Below are positions 37,115 through 52,100 of a stretch of 64,000 nucleotides of DNA, piece by piece (within the stretch, counting starts at the first letter, position 1; every line of letters starts with the position of its first letter). Source of the DNA: Prinia subflava (Eukaryota; Chordata; Aves; Passeriformes; Cisticolidae); assembly GCF_021018805.1 (NCBI RefSeq), contig NC_086248.1, positions 55,247,485 to 55,311,484 of the forward strand. Direction: 5' to 3'. The translations under genes and the position numbers were made by a program. The notes under the pieces were generated by a model. It had not been told where the DNA came from and searched no databases. It saw only the letters and a program-made list of their open reading frames with translations.

Positions 37115-40100
37115 CTGTTTTAAAAAAAGAAGAAAATGCATTCAGTAAAAAACAGGAGTAGTTTTACATGCCACTACTGTACACAAACATCACATTAGCA
37201 CAACAGAAAATGGAAGAAGATATAGTAAACAGAGGTATTTACATGAATATTTTATTTAAATTTATTTATTTATTTTGGACCTCTACTGATAACCAATCTT
37301 AAAAATCCCTTCCTGTTGTAAGAGTTATGCACCAAAACCTTGTAAACAAGTCACACAACTGACATTTTAAAGATGCATACAGTTATAAACCAGAGATAAA
37401 TTGAGTGAATGATTTTTCACTGAACATGAAGGAAATCTTCCTTTTGTCATACGTCAAGTTAAACTTTGAAGAAATAGATTTAAATGAATAAAAGTTATGA
37501 AATATCCAATCACTTTACTTCTAGTGATACCTCTAATATTAGTATTTAAAGCACTCTGAAGCTGTATCTTAAATTTCAGACTACATAAATTAATCTTGCA
37601 ATCTGAGATACCTAATCTACTCCATCTGAAGCTTTTCCTGCACCAACTTCCTACTTTGTATAGAGACTAATCAACTGTTAAAACAAGTTGTTGTACTGCT
37701 ACCTATGGAAAATAGTCCACAAAAAGACTAAGTTACTATATAGGAAGAAAGATAACTGAAGTATTAATATCTACTGTTTACTTACTTGGTCTTTCACACT
37801 GTCTCCTGTAAACATGTATTTCATATGATACAAGAAATCACAAATGGGATCCATGTAGTTCAGGTGGGAGCTGTACCGATCTGCATTCAGGAGCATTTCA
37901 TAAAATGCCACTCCAATCTATTTCCACGGAAACAAAGAGCAGCCCAAATGAAAACAGGTTTTATGATGCTTTAGATTAACAATATAATAAGTATGTAGTC
38001 TTTTGAAGTAGCTATGATTCCTAACAATTTACTTTCTTAGAGAGACGAATAGACAGGTCTAGGTCATGCCACTATGCTTCATTAAATGATTCCCAAGTTA
38101 AGCTCCTCTTTCTAGCAGGGTCTCTGATATATGACATTTTTCAGCTCATCTGCCTACTGGTGAGCTCCATCTCTTTTTTCCTCCCTTAACCTTATCCACA
38201 CTGACATGAATGTAAGAAACAGTGCATGTTCCTCCATCCTCACAATTCACCTCTTACATACTCCCTTCCAGGCAGTATGTCTGACGTACATTTTGAAAGT
38301 AGTTTGAGAGCTACTACTCAAAATTGTAGTAGAAAAAGAAAAGAAAGAAAGCATCTATTGCTTGATATTTCTGGAGGTTTATTTCTTTTCTTGCTTAAAA
38401 AGAAATGTACTAGATGTTTTATCCAACAAGATTTCAGTTAATGAGATAAGGTGAATACCAACTCAGCAATTCAAACCCTTGCAATCACTGTTTAATTTGT
38501 ACAGAATTTAATTCTGAATACTTATTAAAGACTTCTATCCCATTCTGATTCATGAGTTAGTTGCAAAAGTAAAATAATACAGTATAAAGCAAACCATGAG
38601 CCAGACATTACCTCTATCATGCACCGTGTCCTCTCCTGCTGGAAGCGTTGCAGGAAAGGACCAACGAGGTGGTAAACATAGAGCAACTGGAACTCTGTTT
38701 TCACAATGGGTATCAACGCTTCCGTGAGGAACCTGCAGTATGTCAAGACATGTACTACATCAATCATGTACTACATTGGTTATTTGGGCTTCTTTATTTC
38801 TTCCACCTGTACCAAATTCTAGCCAAGACATCACAGCGTCTCTCACAGATTTAGACCTTTATTTTAGAAAAAACAGTGTGCCTCTGCAAATATGAGCTAT
38901 TCCAAATATTATTTCAGGGCAGCTCTAGAATTAAGAATAATATTTACTGTTTCAGTTGATGCTTTAGGAACGTGCTACCGTCCATGCTTTAAGAAAAATT
39001 TAAATTAGTAAAAGCATAAAAGCTAATTAGATTTAAAAGGGCTTATTAAAGGCAGTCACACCACAGGACAGCCCTAAAGCCTACAGACAACCAGAGTTAT
39101 GTCAATGGAAGACTTGTGATCCATCTGGCAAGTCTTGGAGCTCCGATGTACATACTACTATGCCAGTGTAAGTGCTACAGATGGAGCTTTGATATCTACA
39201 TTATGTGTGGAATTTAAAAGATTAATTACATTATCAAATATCACTACACCTACTTAGGAATGAGAGAAAGTTGTCCAATGCTGGAATGGTGCCAAACTGC
39301 ATGTGCCAAAGCCAAAGTGTAGCTACAACTCATCTCAGAGTAAGACTGGTGACATGCTGTGAAGTCAAACAGCTGGAATGGGTAACCAACCCACTCTGTC
39401 TCCGATGTCAAACTGGGACTGTTGATGACATTCACAATGCAGTCATGGAGAACAATCCAGTATGGCTCCTGGGGAAAAAAAAATCAAAACAACAGAACAA
39501 ACCCAAAATTTCAGAATTATAGAAGGAACATCACCTAAGACAATGCTTGCTCAGCTCCTTCTACTATTATTGCATTTCTAAAATGTGCATGTATAAATAT
39601 ATATGTCTATGTATATACAAGGCAGTTTTAAATGACATATGGTATATAAATGGTAGTTGATAACCACGTCTGATGAAGATGAAAATTTAAGACGTGAGAT
39701 ACAGAAAGCATCCGTGTTAATGGGGTATGGCACACTCAAGGGTGTGGCATTTGCAAGACATATCCCATGAATTTAATTATATAATCACCTGATATAAAGA
39801 TCTCTAAAAGAAGCCAAGACAAGGCAAAAAGCCTTAGTGGAAGAGGTCTGAGAATTTTCTAGTCTTCTGAGTGCAGGCACAAACAGATCAAAAAATGAAA
39901 ATGGAAACGGGAAATAAAACGCAGTACAAAAGACAACAGAATACAGACGAAAATGCAAGGAGAGGGAACAGGAAGAATAAGAAGCATTACAAAAATAATA
40001 AGGATTAAATTCATGTTGGCTTCCCTCCAAGAAGAGGAACTATTTTATTGGGGAAGAGAGGTCACAAGGGAAGGACAGCTGTGACACATACAAACAACAC

Positions 40101-43100
40101 ACATGGCAAGATCAAAATTACTCAGGCAGTCTTTGTCAAGTACCAAGAGTCATATTTTTGTCAATATTTGTCAATATTCACAAGATCAAAGTTTCTACTG
40201 ATACACAAACTGCAGTACTGCAGACATTTTCTTCTGCAATCTTAGCCGCATCTCATTTACATGGTTTAAGAACTACAGGATGTGAAAATGCAAGCATTAA
40301 TCAAAAAATAACTTCACATGAAAATCTTTATAGATCTGCCTATTACATAGCTCCAGTTCTCAATAACACACACATGGCGTTTAACAATGCATTTAAACTG
40401 GGGTGATTTACTTCTTTTCATCCTAGCCTCAAAACATAATAGAAACACAAGACACCTGGTCAATTTTTCTATGCTGGAGAAGTAGATTTTCCTCAAACAT
40501 GCACACAGCCTTCTGAATAGCTTGCTGTGGAATCTACAGATGTTGGCTGTAAGTGCTTACAATGTACTCGAGAAAGATAATAAATGTTTCACGGAAGAAT
40601 AATTTTTTTTATTTTAAAATACAACATATTGACTCACTGGTAAGGCTGTGATGATCAGTCCAATCGCATTCATCCAAGCTGTTATGTTCTCTCTTGGCAC
40701 CAGGGGCTGACTAGAGACAAAGAAAAAGAAAACTAAAGCTCCCAAGTACACAACTGCAATTCATGCTTCTTGTGAATCTAAGAGACCATGTGTACTTACA
40801 CCAAGAACGTTTGTCAAGTTGAGAGAACTACAGAAATACACTCAGGTATTTACAAGAGCCAAAAGATGGTATAAATAATATTGGGATGTTGTGTGCAAAA
40901 CTTTATTTGGGTGTGTTTTGCATTAGTAGCAGGTTTCCTTCAAAAGCTTCAAACTTTTTTCCTTAAGCTTTAGTGCCTAAGGGTTGTTTGACCCTTTATT
41001 GACTCCTTCCTTCCATATGCCCCACACAGAGCTAACAATAATATATTACTAAGCTGAATGATTTCAGTTTGTCACTGCTCAGTGAATAGCTACAAGAATA
41101 CCAGGTCCCGTCTCTCACTGCTGTTTATTTCAGTGGTTCCCAAGAAGCAGCTATGGGTCAAATTTAATGCATCATGACAAAAGGTCAGCCTTGGCACACT
41201 ATTGTTTCAAAGTACCTCTGGATCTACATCAGCATCAGGAAGATTCAGAGTCCTGCCAATGATTCCAGTCCCCTTCTGTGCACTCAAAAAAGCTGTGATA
41301 TCAGCTGATGAGATGTCCTCTTCTCAGCCTAGCTGATAGAACAGACTTTCTCCAGGCTTTCTTGCTGAACCCCATGGGTAAGATTTCTGTCTGTGTGAGG
41401 TTTTACCTCAAACTCCTATGGGCATCATGCCACATCAACCATTTCTGAAGCACACAATCACTATACCACAGGAATCTTACACGTGCTTTTTCTGTTTGAT
41501 CCCTGTCACCTTGTTTGTCATCCAAAAATACTTTATATATAAAATGTTATCTATGTACACCTAAATTTTTTTTTAAAAGAAAATTAGTATCACCCACTAC
41601 CTTAGCAATCTCTAATTACGATATATTGCAGAAAACCATTTCAGAAAGCCAGCATACCTCTTGAGCACAACATTCAGCAGAGCATTGCCCACCTCCTTCC
41701 CTGGAACAGCCAGAGCCATGAGCTCAACACAGGTAACATGCAGAGCATGGGCAGCTGGGTTAGGAAACTCATTGAATCTCCAGTCACAATTTGGAAATGG
41801 GCCAGGCGACTTGCCTGCCATAGGTGGCAATGGTTAAGGAAAAAAATGCTGCCCCAACAGAGACAAGTATAAGCAACACAGTGATTAAAAACTGATGCAC
41901 ATACCACATACTAAACTGAACTGAAAATCACTGAAAACAAGTAGAACAACATTTCATTAAAAAAGAGACATACAGATGTATGAATATAAGATGCTGATAA
42001 TCATTGAAGGACTGCATGAATACACAGCTATAAATATATTAGACACACAAAGCCACGCAAAGGATAAACTTCACTGATTAAGAGGTGGAAAAAGTAACAC
42101 CAGCCATCTCACTCACTGCCTGCTTCCAAGAGGAGAAAATATAAATAAGAGGAATTTTCTACTCCCATATTCAGAAACCATTAATTTGCTTCTCTGTAAG
42201 ATCTTCTAGCAGACTTCTAGGGCGATAGTTTATGCAAAAGGTGCACCTGGCTTCGTCTCCAAAAATATTCCACTTTCCCAAACAAGACTTACTTACTTGA
42301 AATACATACAGAAAAGTTCTCCAGAGTTAACATTTGCATAAAAGCAGTGGTTTATACAATTTTAGCTTTCTTTGGAGACACCAAAGAGAATTCTTTTAAG
42401 TTACACATTTAAGAAAGGGAAGTTCAGGAGAAGGAGGGAAAGAACTTGTAACATCCTGAAAATTGGTCAAGTCTTGTAAAGCTGCTCCAGAAAGAAACCA
42501 AGGTCCAAGAAGATTCCTATTCTCTAATTTGCCAGCTATTTCCACATCTTAAATGTGGCAATGCTCTCAATATTTTATACTCCATAATACTAATAAATAG
42601 CATTAGAAAACAGTAATAGTAATCTCATTTTTGAAAAATTCTTTAAATACTCACACTTTGCATCAAGCTTATTTTTTTGACAATCAAAATTCAATCCAGA
42701 AAGCATTTTTGAATAAGCATAATTGTATTTGTCAGTGATGCTTAAACAGTGAAATATTTGTACAGCCATACTGCACTTCACTTTCACCATATCTTTTAAG
42801 ATGTCTACTAGGGCAGCACATCCCTGTTTAGAATAATAAAGAAATTGAACCCTGTATTTTGATGAAATGAAGCTGTAAGACACTGTCACAGCTTACTTAA
42901 AGCAAACTTTTAGAAGGATATTGTCTACTAGTCTTCCAATGAGCTTGCAATAGTAAGCATCATCAGGAACCCATGGGTTCTCTTCTCGGGGGTTCATGGC
43001 ACATTTGAGGTAAGTATCACTCAGACACCAGCCCAGTGGACGATTATCTTTGAGAGAGCCAATTATGGCATGAACGAGTTTTCTCTTGAGGTTTGTGCGC

Positions 43101-46100
43101 TCTCTCAGATGCCCCTCGTAATAATGAAGAGTGTTGTACAGGTAGGTCACTGGTCGGTCTGCCAAGGAGAAAGGGAAAACAATAAAAGCCAGAAATTACT
43201 TCCAGCATCACTATTTGTGGCAAATGAAACTAAAATTAAGAGCTCTGCAAGACTAAGTTGCGTTATTTAAAAACAGCATATCAGGAATTGATTTGTGTTC
43301 TTTATTTCAATATACTCTACAAACCCAGTTTTCCTTTGTTTTGTACATACCTCAGTGTTTGTGCAGAACAAAAGAAGTGGAACAAAGAAGGTCAGTATTA
43401 CTAAACAGTTCATAACTTAATGGTAATATTAATATATTTGTAAGTAAACTGATTAACTGACAAACTGATTAACTGAGATATTAGGTAAGGCATTAGGTAA
43501 GAAGAATCCAGGTATGAAATGACAGTAAATAAACAAGTATTGTAAATTGTCTGAGCATAACATAGCAATGACACCTATAAAAAATTATTAAAGAAGTGCA
43601 TTTCTAAAAGTATTCAAGTATCAGGTCAAGTTATTTCACTCTTAAGTTGGGGTAGAGAAAGGAACTCCTTTCCAACTATTTCAGTCTTGGTAAGAGGAAG
43701 TTTGTTAGGACACAGGTCCAAGTATTTACTACTAGAAGGGAATCGAAGGGAAAGTTGTGAAGGCAGCATGAATCAGCAAGAGATTTAAAACAAGTTCACT
43801 GTTAGTAAGCTGAAATTCACTAAATAGGAAATGCACTTCTCTGTGTAAATGTACACAGGCTGTAGAGAACAGGAAAGGAATAAGGCAATGCTGTGCTAAC
43901 ACATGAACATTATGAATGAAAGAGGTGGACATAACGATCACAACAGGAATATATCCAACTGCATTCATGGATAACTTACCATGGAATTTGTATAAACCTC
44001 CCAAATGATCCAATAAAGTTTCTAGTGATTTGGACACTGGAAGCAATTCCAGAAATCTATGAATTACAATGTCAAACACTGGCAGAAAGCGCAGGCATAC
44101 ATTTCCAAAATAAATCGGTAAGTACTGGGGCTGGATCTGAACTGGTGGATTCACTTGCTCTGCCAAGCCTTCAAAATACAGCTTTTCAGGGTATTTCTGC
44201 AAGGAAAGAAATCCACCAAAATCAAAATCTCTTTCTTTGTGATGGATTAAACTTTCACCATCTACATTGCTTTAAAAAGGCACTTCAGAACCCTTTTTGC
44301 CACATTTGAATTCAGTGCAGCTTACTGTAAGCTTACTGAAGAAAACTGAACTCTGACTTAAACTGTCTATTAGAATAGTGGATAGTATCTTCAAAAAAAA
44401 ACCCCAGAACAAAGTTTCACCACCACTCAAAATGAGCATAAAAGAACATTCAACAATCCCAAAGCAAAGCTGAAAGCAGTCAGCACTAAAGTGTCCTTTG
44501 TCGTGTACTTGAAGAGAAAACCTAGGGGAAATCAGCACTGCTGGAAGTTTCTGCATCATATACTGAATTAGAACACTAGAAACAGCATGAATGAAATAAT
44601 GCCCTGGGAAAGAACTACAGTGTGCTGAAATAACAGATGGGTACTGCTAAGGGCTGAACTCATGTTTTACCTGTGACTAAAAATTTCTACATGCCAGGTT
44701 GGGTGCAGTGACTGTGCAGCCATGTCAGAGCATTTCCCAGGCTCATTTGCTTCCCTGCTACTCTTACACTTCTGGGCACTGTCAAAACACTGTACAGCTA
44801 AGCCAATGGGCTAATATAGACCAAACAGCTCCTGCATCAAACTAGATGGCATGTACTGAGCTACATAACAGTTTGTGTGTATCTGTTCCATCTCAGTGTT
44901 TATCTTTTGACAGAACAGAACATTGGCACATCCTTCTCTAGCCAGTAGAAACCAGTATGTTTACAAGAGCATTAAAATCTCAGCAATTTTCTTCCCTAAC
45001 ATACCAGGCTAGCATGTTTTTGTCACACAGAGGATGGAAGAAGTTTTAATAATTAGAAGAAAATGTAGGTTTAACTATTGGTATAGTCATAAAACACCAG
45101 ACAAAATACCTTCTCCCTGATGCACAACAGCTCTGTTCTAAGTGAATTTCAATATAACCAAGATTTTAAAGTTATTTGATTTAGATGAGCAAGAATGAAC
45201 ATCCAGCCAATTCTTAAGGTACTTCCATCTTTGAATATTATTGCAATATAATTTTAAAGTCATTACATACAGGGATTTATTATTTTCATACTAGCCTAAA
45301 CAAATTATGGCTTATTAGGCAAGTCCAAAAATGATAAAGCTGTCCTGTAAATGATGGCTGATATTATTTCCGCAGAAATTATTACAATGAAAGAATATTA
45401 TTATCTGTGATACCTTGTGGTAACTCATATGCTTTGTATGCCAGTCATTCTGCAGCCAGTGTTCAGGAGAATTCTCCTTCACAAAATCACTCACTCTGTT
45501 CCTGAAATCATTAGGCTTCAGTAAGAGTAATTGGATTATGAAGTAGCAAACTTGAGCTTCATTTCCTTCATGACTACGCATAGCCTTAAATGAAACAGAT
45601 CAGATAACATGAAATTACAGTTGGCATTGCTGTCTGCTCTAAAGCCCCAAAACAACTGTAGCAACTAAATTTGCTACATCTGCACACAAATTCACACTGA
45701 ATATATGGTCTTTTCAACTCTATTTTTCAAGTGAAGACATAAAAGAGGCATGTTCAATCCCTATCCCATTTTTCGTTGCATGGGCAAAAGGTCTTATAAA
45801 CTCCCCAGTGATAGCACCTTCTCCAAGAATTCTCTTTTATCTGTCAGTTGTCTTATTGAAAATAACCAATTAAGTGACAATGAAGTTAAGATTGCTTTTA
45901 ACCTCTGGCAACTCTGCCATGATTAGACTTTAGTCTGAAAACCAAATTAGAATTCAAACAACCAGCTTCACATTAAGATGAGATTCAAAACTAAATATAA
46001 AGGACAATTACTGAATGCAAATGTAGTTCTCTCTAGGAGAATACTGCTTTATTTTATAGGATAACATGAAAAGCAAGAGAATGCCATTTCTGTCTTTCTA

Positions 46101-49100
46101 TTATGATGAAAGAGGCTGATTTCTAAGGAAAGAAAGGATACTTTAATGAGTACAAGATTTTCCATATGCTTGTGAATGAATCAATAGCATGCCATATCCT
46201 ACCTACCTTTTAAGGCTGCAGGAATCACACAACCATAGAATCTTTTAGGGTAGAAAAGACCTTTAAGATCATTGTAAAGACCTTGAAGATCATGGAGTCC
46301 AACCATTAATTGAGCAGTGCCACTAAACCATGTCCTGAAGTGCCACATCTACACATCTTTTAACTATCTCCAGGGATGGTGACTCAACCACATCCCTGGG
46401 CAGCCTGTCCCAACTCTTGACAACTTGTTCAGTGGAAATATTTTTCTTAATATCTAATCCAGCACAACTTGATGCTGTTTCCTATTGTCCTATTGCCTTT
46501 CAATTCTACAGGAGAAGAGGCCAACCCCCACCTGGCTACATCCTCCTTTCAGGCAGTTGTAGAGAGCAATAAGGTCTTTCCTGAGCCTCCTTTTTTCCAG
46601 GTTAAACACCCCCAGCTCCCTCAGCTGCTCATCAAGATTTGTGCTCCAGACCCTTCACCAGCTCTGCTGCCCCTCTCTGGACATGCTCAATGTCTGTCTT
46701 GCAGTGAGGGGCCCAGAACTGCCCAGCCTGTAGCACTGCATGGGGCTGTGACCCAAGCGCAGGACCCAGCACCTGGCCTTGCTGAACTTCAGACAACTGG
46801 CCTCAGCCACCGATCCGGCCTGGCCAGGTCCCTCTGTGTTGGAGTCTAGAACATCCCTCTGGCCACCCTGGAGGGTCTGGAGACAGGACAGGGGGGTCTG
46901 GGATCTGTACAAGGAGGACACTGCCTCTGATCCCTGGCCATGGCAGTGAATGCCCACATTGTATGAAGAATCACAAGCTGAGAAAATTCAAAATAAGTAG
47001 TAGTTAGTTTATCATAGAATGTAAATGTAGAATCTAGGATTCTCAGTATATGGGGGTGAAGAGGCAAGATGGAGGAATTGGGGAGTGGCCCCTGTGCTCC
47101 TTGTTTTTGCTCTCGTCCCCCATTTTCTGCTGAGTTGGATTTTAGAGCTTGGTTTAGAGTAGAACAGACATGTTAGCATAGGTAGTAGGTATTGGTACAA
47201 TTTTGTAAATAAAAGGTACATTGTGGACGGTGGTTGGGTCAGGGGTACTGTACATAAGGTGTGGGGCTCTCTGATCCGCCCAGTCCGCTGCGTGTCCTGC
47301 TCTGCTGGGGATGCCTCACAGAGCTGAGAAAGAACTAAGATAAGGTACCCTGCCAGGGAGGCCTGGCAGAGCTGAGAAAGGACTGAGATAATGAAGAATA
47401 AACAACCTTGGAAATGTGCACTGGCGGACTCAGCTTGTCATCTCTACCTCTGGTGTGAAACACTTAGGGCAAAGAGAAGACGAAAAACCTTAGTACCTCT
47501 GGGAACAGCAACCCAGAGGAAACTCCCAGGGAACAGCAACCCTGGGGGAACCCTTAGTACCTTGGGGAACAGCAACCCCAAGGAGAATCTCAGGGAATCA
47601 ATAACCCTGAGACCTCTGCAGAGCCTAAACAACTGCACGGCTCTGAGGGCAGAGACCCAAACCACCAATCACAACATTTAATAACACCAGCTCAATGGTG
47701 GTTGCCAATAAATAGCCAAATGCCTCCCTGAAGACTCATAACTCTTAAGAGTTGGGATTTTATGTTGCTTAAAGAAGTAATTTACTTGTTATTGACTTAG
47801 CAAATAGTCACTATTTAAGACCAATCCATTTTTAAAAGATCGCTTTTAAAAGAAAGCAACACTGCATGAATTGTCATCTTATCTTCTGAAGATACACTTA
47901 CCAAACAGAGTATCAACCTATCCAGTGTTACAATATTGTATTTCCACACCATGTCATTGAGAATCTCAATACATTTATTGAGCTGCTGTCCTCCTGCAGA
48001 TGTAGAGAATTCATACACCAAGAAATCTGCAAATGTCCTGACATGTGCCACCAGAGCTCTGGCTCCAATTCTTTCTAACACTCTAGCACGGAAGGAAAAA
48101 AAAAAAGCAACAAGAAATTGTTACAGTTCCTAATGCATTTCTAGTGCATATCTATTTGATATGAGTAAGCAGGTTTTAACACAATTGTCTTGGGAAAACA
48201 ACAACAACAACAACAACAACCACCAAACAAACAAAAAAACCCCACAAAAAACCCACAAACAAACAAAACCACCAAAAAACCAAAAACCAAAACAAACAAA
48301 CAAAACCAAAATAACCCACACACACAAAAACCCACAAAAAAAACCCCCAAAAAACAAAAAAACAAAAAAACAAACCCACAAAAAAACACCCACCCAAAAA
48401 ACCACAACCACAACAACAACACATTTCCCTCCCTCTTATCAACTGAAGGAAATGCCAAAGCAAAGCAAAACACCCCAACTTAAGAGCAAGAGAATTCCAC
48501 AATCCAAATACCAATCAGGAGAAACGCTTCAGGTTCACCAATTTAATTTGCAGTATTCTGCCCAGAACCCATGCTTTACTTCTGCAATTTTAGCTCTGAG
48601 GACAACCTTCTGCAACTCAATTTTATTTTCCTACACCATGCACTTTAATACAGCCTCAGCATTATAAACAATTTCCTCATTGCATACAAGAGTAACACAT
48701 GCTATTATAAATACTGTTTCAGCATACCTAGGAAGGACTGAAAAAAAAATCTACTTTTCACAGCTGGAATTGATGCTATATCTACCAGAAACAAATTTAA
48801 AAAACCCAGCTGATTATTACTCCTGTAATGAATTTTCATCTTAATCCAACATTTGTTTTTTTAAGAAATATTTGGCCTTTATTCATGTATAAAAGGCTAA
48901 GCAAATGAATGCTTTAGATTTTCTGTTTATTCTTTCAGATTGCCTGAAACACTGCTATTACAATTAAACTGCTTAATTTGAACACCTCACATCCCTGTTT
49001 CTCACCAGGAAAAATGTGCATTGCAGACCACTCCACAGTGGAACCAATCTTAAACACTGCACAATTATTATGGCATGCTGGCTACTGCCTAGCTCCACTC

Positions 49101-52100
49101 TCTTTTTCCATGCTATGCATGCTCCAAATTAATTTCAAGAACAAGCTGTTAATGCACAAGGCCTATGTCCTCAGAACTGCGAATGTTGCTTAATAACTTT
49201 GAAATAGCACCTTTTAAAGCTCACCTGTAACCAATTTGATTAATGTGATCAGTGTCTAACAACATCTTCCACAGGAGACAAAGGAAAAGCGGGGATGAAC
49301 CTTGAGCAGAGAAGTGTGTGATTATTTCATTCTCACTGGTCATCGACTTCCACTTCCGGTATTCCTCTTCCACATTCTTCTTCAGATTAAAACGGCTCTC
49401 CTGAGGCACGTTGTTCTGCTTGAAGAACACCTGAAAGAAGTAGGCTTTGCTGTGATTGAGAGTCTACAATGAAACATTTAAACAAGATAATTTTGCCTGA
49501 TTTTGCACTGTATGGGTTCCTACTTCCTTGTACCACACAGCCTACTAGGAGGGTTGTTATTTCACCACAGTGACTGCTTTGTCACTAGCAAAGCTATATG
49601 ACAAACTGCCACAAGAAAAAAAGTTTTTTCCAACTTTTGATTCTATTTTTTAATTTTTAAACCATCTGATCAACCTTGCACCACAAATATCAGTTGACCA
49701 AATGTGACCTTAGAATACTCGAGAGGAATGTGGCGAACACATTTCTGAAGAAACAGCAATTTTACAATCATGCAGCATTCTTTAGGGACTTGAGATTAAT
49801 GCAGTCTAGACAGGGGAAGAATCTCACCAACCCACAAAAGGCAAAGGATCTTGTTAAGAGAATAAATTCACCATATTTCCAACTGTAAAGTACTCATGTT
49901 TAAACTATTACCTGCAGAGGAGCTGGAAAACAGCTTAGTGTATGAGATGCCCAGTTATGTGGAGTGAAACTCATGATAGTCTGCAGTATGTCCTTGCACC
50001 AAGTTCCCTGAATTGAATCTGAGCCTGTGAAAAAGTCTAGAAAATGGATTGATGGTATTACAATTTCACACAAAACCATTTCTTATTGGTACTCCTTTTC
50101 TCATCATACACATCTAGGCTTTTCTAGTCCAGCACAGTTTCCGTTTTTTGTCCGACTTCTCCCAGCCCCTTTCTTTGACTTTATTTGCTCTATAGAAGAT
50201 GCTGGATATTACCTTTTTTATGCTTTTAACAATAAGAAGATTATTTATAAGGTTTGAGCTAGAAATAAAGCAATCATGATTTTAACATTTTATATTTAAT
50301 TTCCCGTAATGTCACTAAAACAAGCTTCTGCTGATTAACTGATTAGACTTTTAGAAAAAAATCCTGAGGAAGAAAGTGATGATAAAATTGCCAGATGCCA
50401 TTTTATATTGCTTCAAAAAGGCTGTTCAGAAGAACCCACCCCAATTAAGCTGTAGCAATGAATGCCTCATTCTCCCAGCCCCTGGGCTGATTTCATCAAA
50501 GGTTGAGAAATGGTTAAAAAATAAAAAAGAAATGAACACATAAAAGTCCTTTCTCTTTCAAATCAGCTCCACCAGTCTTTGTGAATCAGCTGTTCTAACT
50601 CTCCAGTGAGTCTGCAGACTAGAACCATAAAAAGGAGAGAGAAAACATCTCCCTCAAAGCTAACAAAAACCTGATCCATGTCACTACACACTGTTAAAAC
50701 ATTAAAAGACACAATGAAAGCTTCCTTTTTTTCCTTCCCAAAAAAAACCCACCCAAAAGTCAGACTACTTTTTCTTAAATGCAAGCTATAGAGGGGGTGG
50801 CTTCCACATGAACAGCACAGTTGTTGTGAGTATTTCATGCTATTTAAATAGCATGTATCAGTAATCAATCCAAATATTTAGATTTAAAATAATGAAACGC
50901 AAAATAAGACGCTAAAAAACTCTAAACTCTAGTCACAGTGTACCTCTGAATAAAATTTTAAAGACTATCTCATTTTACTCATTTTACTACTGCTTCAATA
51001 ATAGGTCTTTGCCTAAATACAAGTAGTTGGAAATTAAAATCACACTTTTTTCAAAACCAGAAGTGCATGGGATATGCTTTATGACTAGGTCATGTCTGTG
51101 ACACTCTTTTGAACAGTACTTTATAGAAATGGTTTGACCACAGCTTTTCCTGGGATACACTGCTATTACCTGTCACATGTGTTGCCCTTGCCAGAGTTAA
51201 GATCAAAGCCCTGTTGAGTTCTTCTGATTCTGCTGAAAGAACTGTTTTGGGATCATTGAGGAACCGTGTGAACTGCGGCTGGACTTCCGAGCTGCCCAAA
51301 GCTGTGATTAGCCTTAGAGCAGTACTCTCAACACTGAAAGAGGGAAACAGTCCAGTTAGCAAGCAGTACTTATGCTGATGCTTATAAGATTCCAAAAATA
51401 CCTATTTTTTCCTCCATTTACTACTTCAAATAATACAGAAATATTTTGTTTTAAAAATTATGGTCTTAACCTTTTGAGAAAGTTTACTTTTTCTACTGTT
51501 TAATAAATTTATCAACTCTTTCAGTATCTTATTTTCAAATAAAACACTCATAAGTAGGTTTAGCAAAAATTTCAAGTGCAAAGACCCTGAAGAGCCTCAA
51601 GTCTCTCTAAATTAGAGCCCCTCATTATTATTTTTTGTACATCTGCATCTAAAAAAGATAATATAAATAAATATATGCAAAACAAAAATAAAAAGGCATG
51701 AATAATACATAGGAAGCTTCAATGCTAACTACCATCTTCAAGGAGAGAGCACCAAATTGCCCTTATTAAAGAAATTAGGAAGCTCAGGAAGTATAACTTT
51801 TGATTAAAAGCACTTCAATTTCCAGTGCTTTAGTTGGAAGCACTTTTCACACCATGTAGTTTGAAATAATTGGAAAGATTTTTATAACATTGTGTCTTTG
51901 AAATGCCAGAGTCATAGTTCAGTTTATTCTAGTTGCATGTCAATGCTCATTTAAATTGACTAACATCTGTATTTTACAGACTAAAATGACAAAACAAGAC
52001 TGAGGTCAATAAAGAGATCAAGGCCTTGAATTTAAGGAGAAACTTGTCTTAACCTGTTTTCTTTATGTTTTGTAAAGGATAAGCAACTAGGCAATTTGAA

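Noticed and set aside
42893..42921. Extension of the MED23 exon past LVD (residues NILLKVCFK then stop)
   Set aside because: This reads into the AT-AC intron. The next exon restores VD-T-MAGK only if the intron starts at ATATCC.
48161..48667. 168-residue plus-strand open frame rich in Lys, Asn, Thr and Pro
   Set aside because: It follows from the A/C-only composition, lies in a MED23 intron and has no splice or promoter context.
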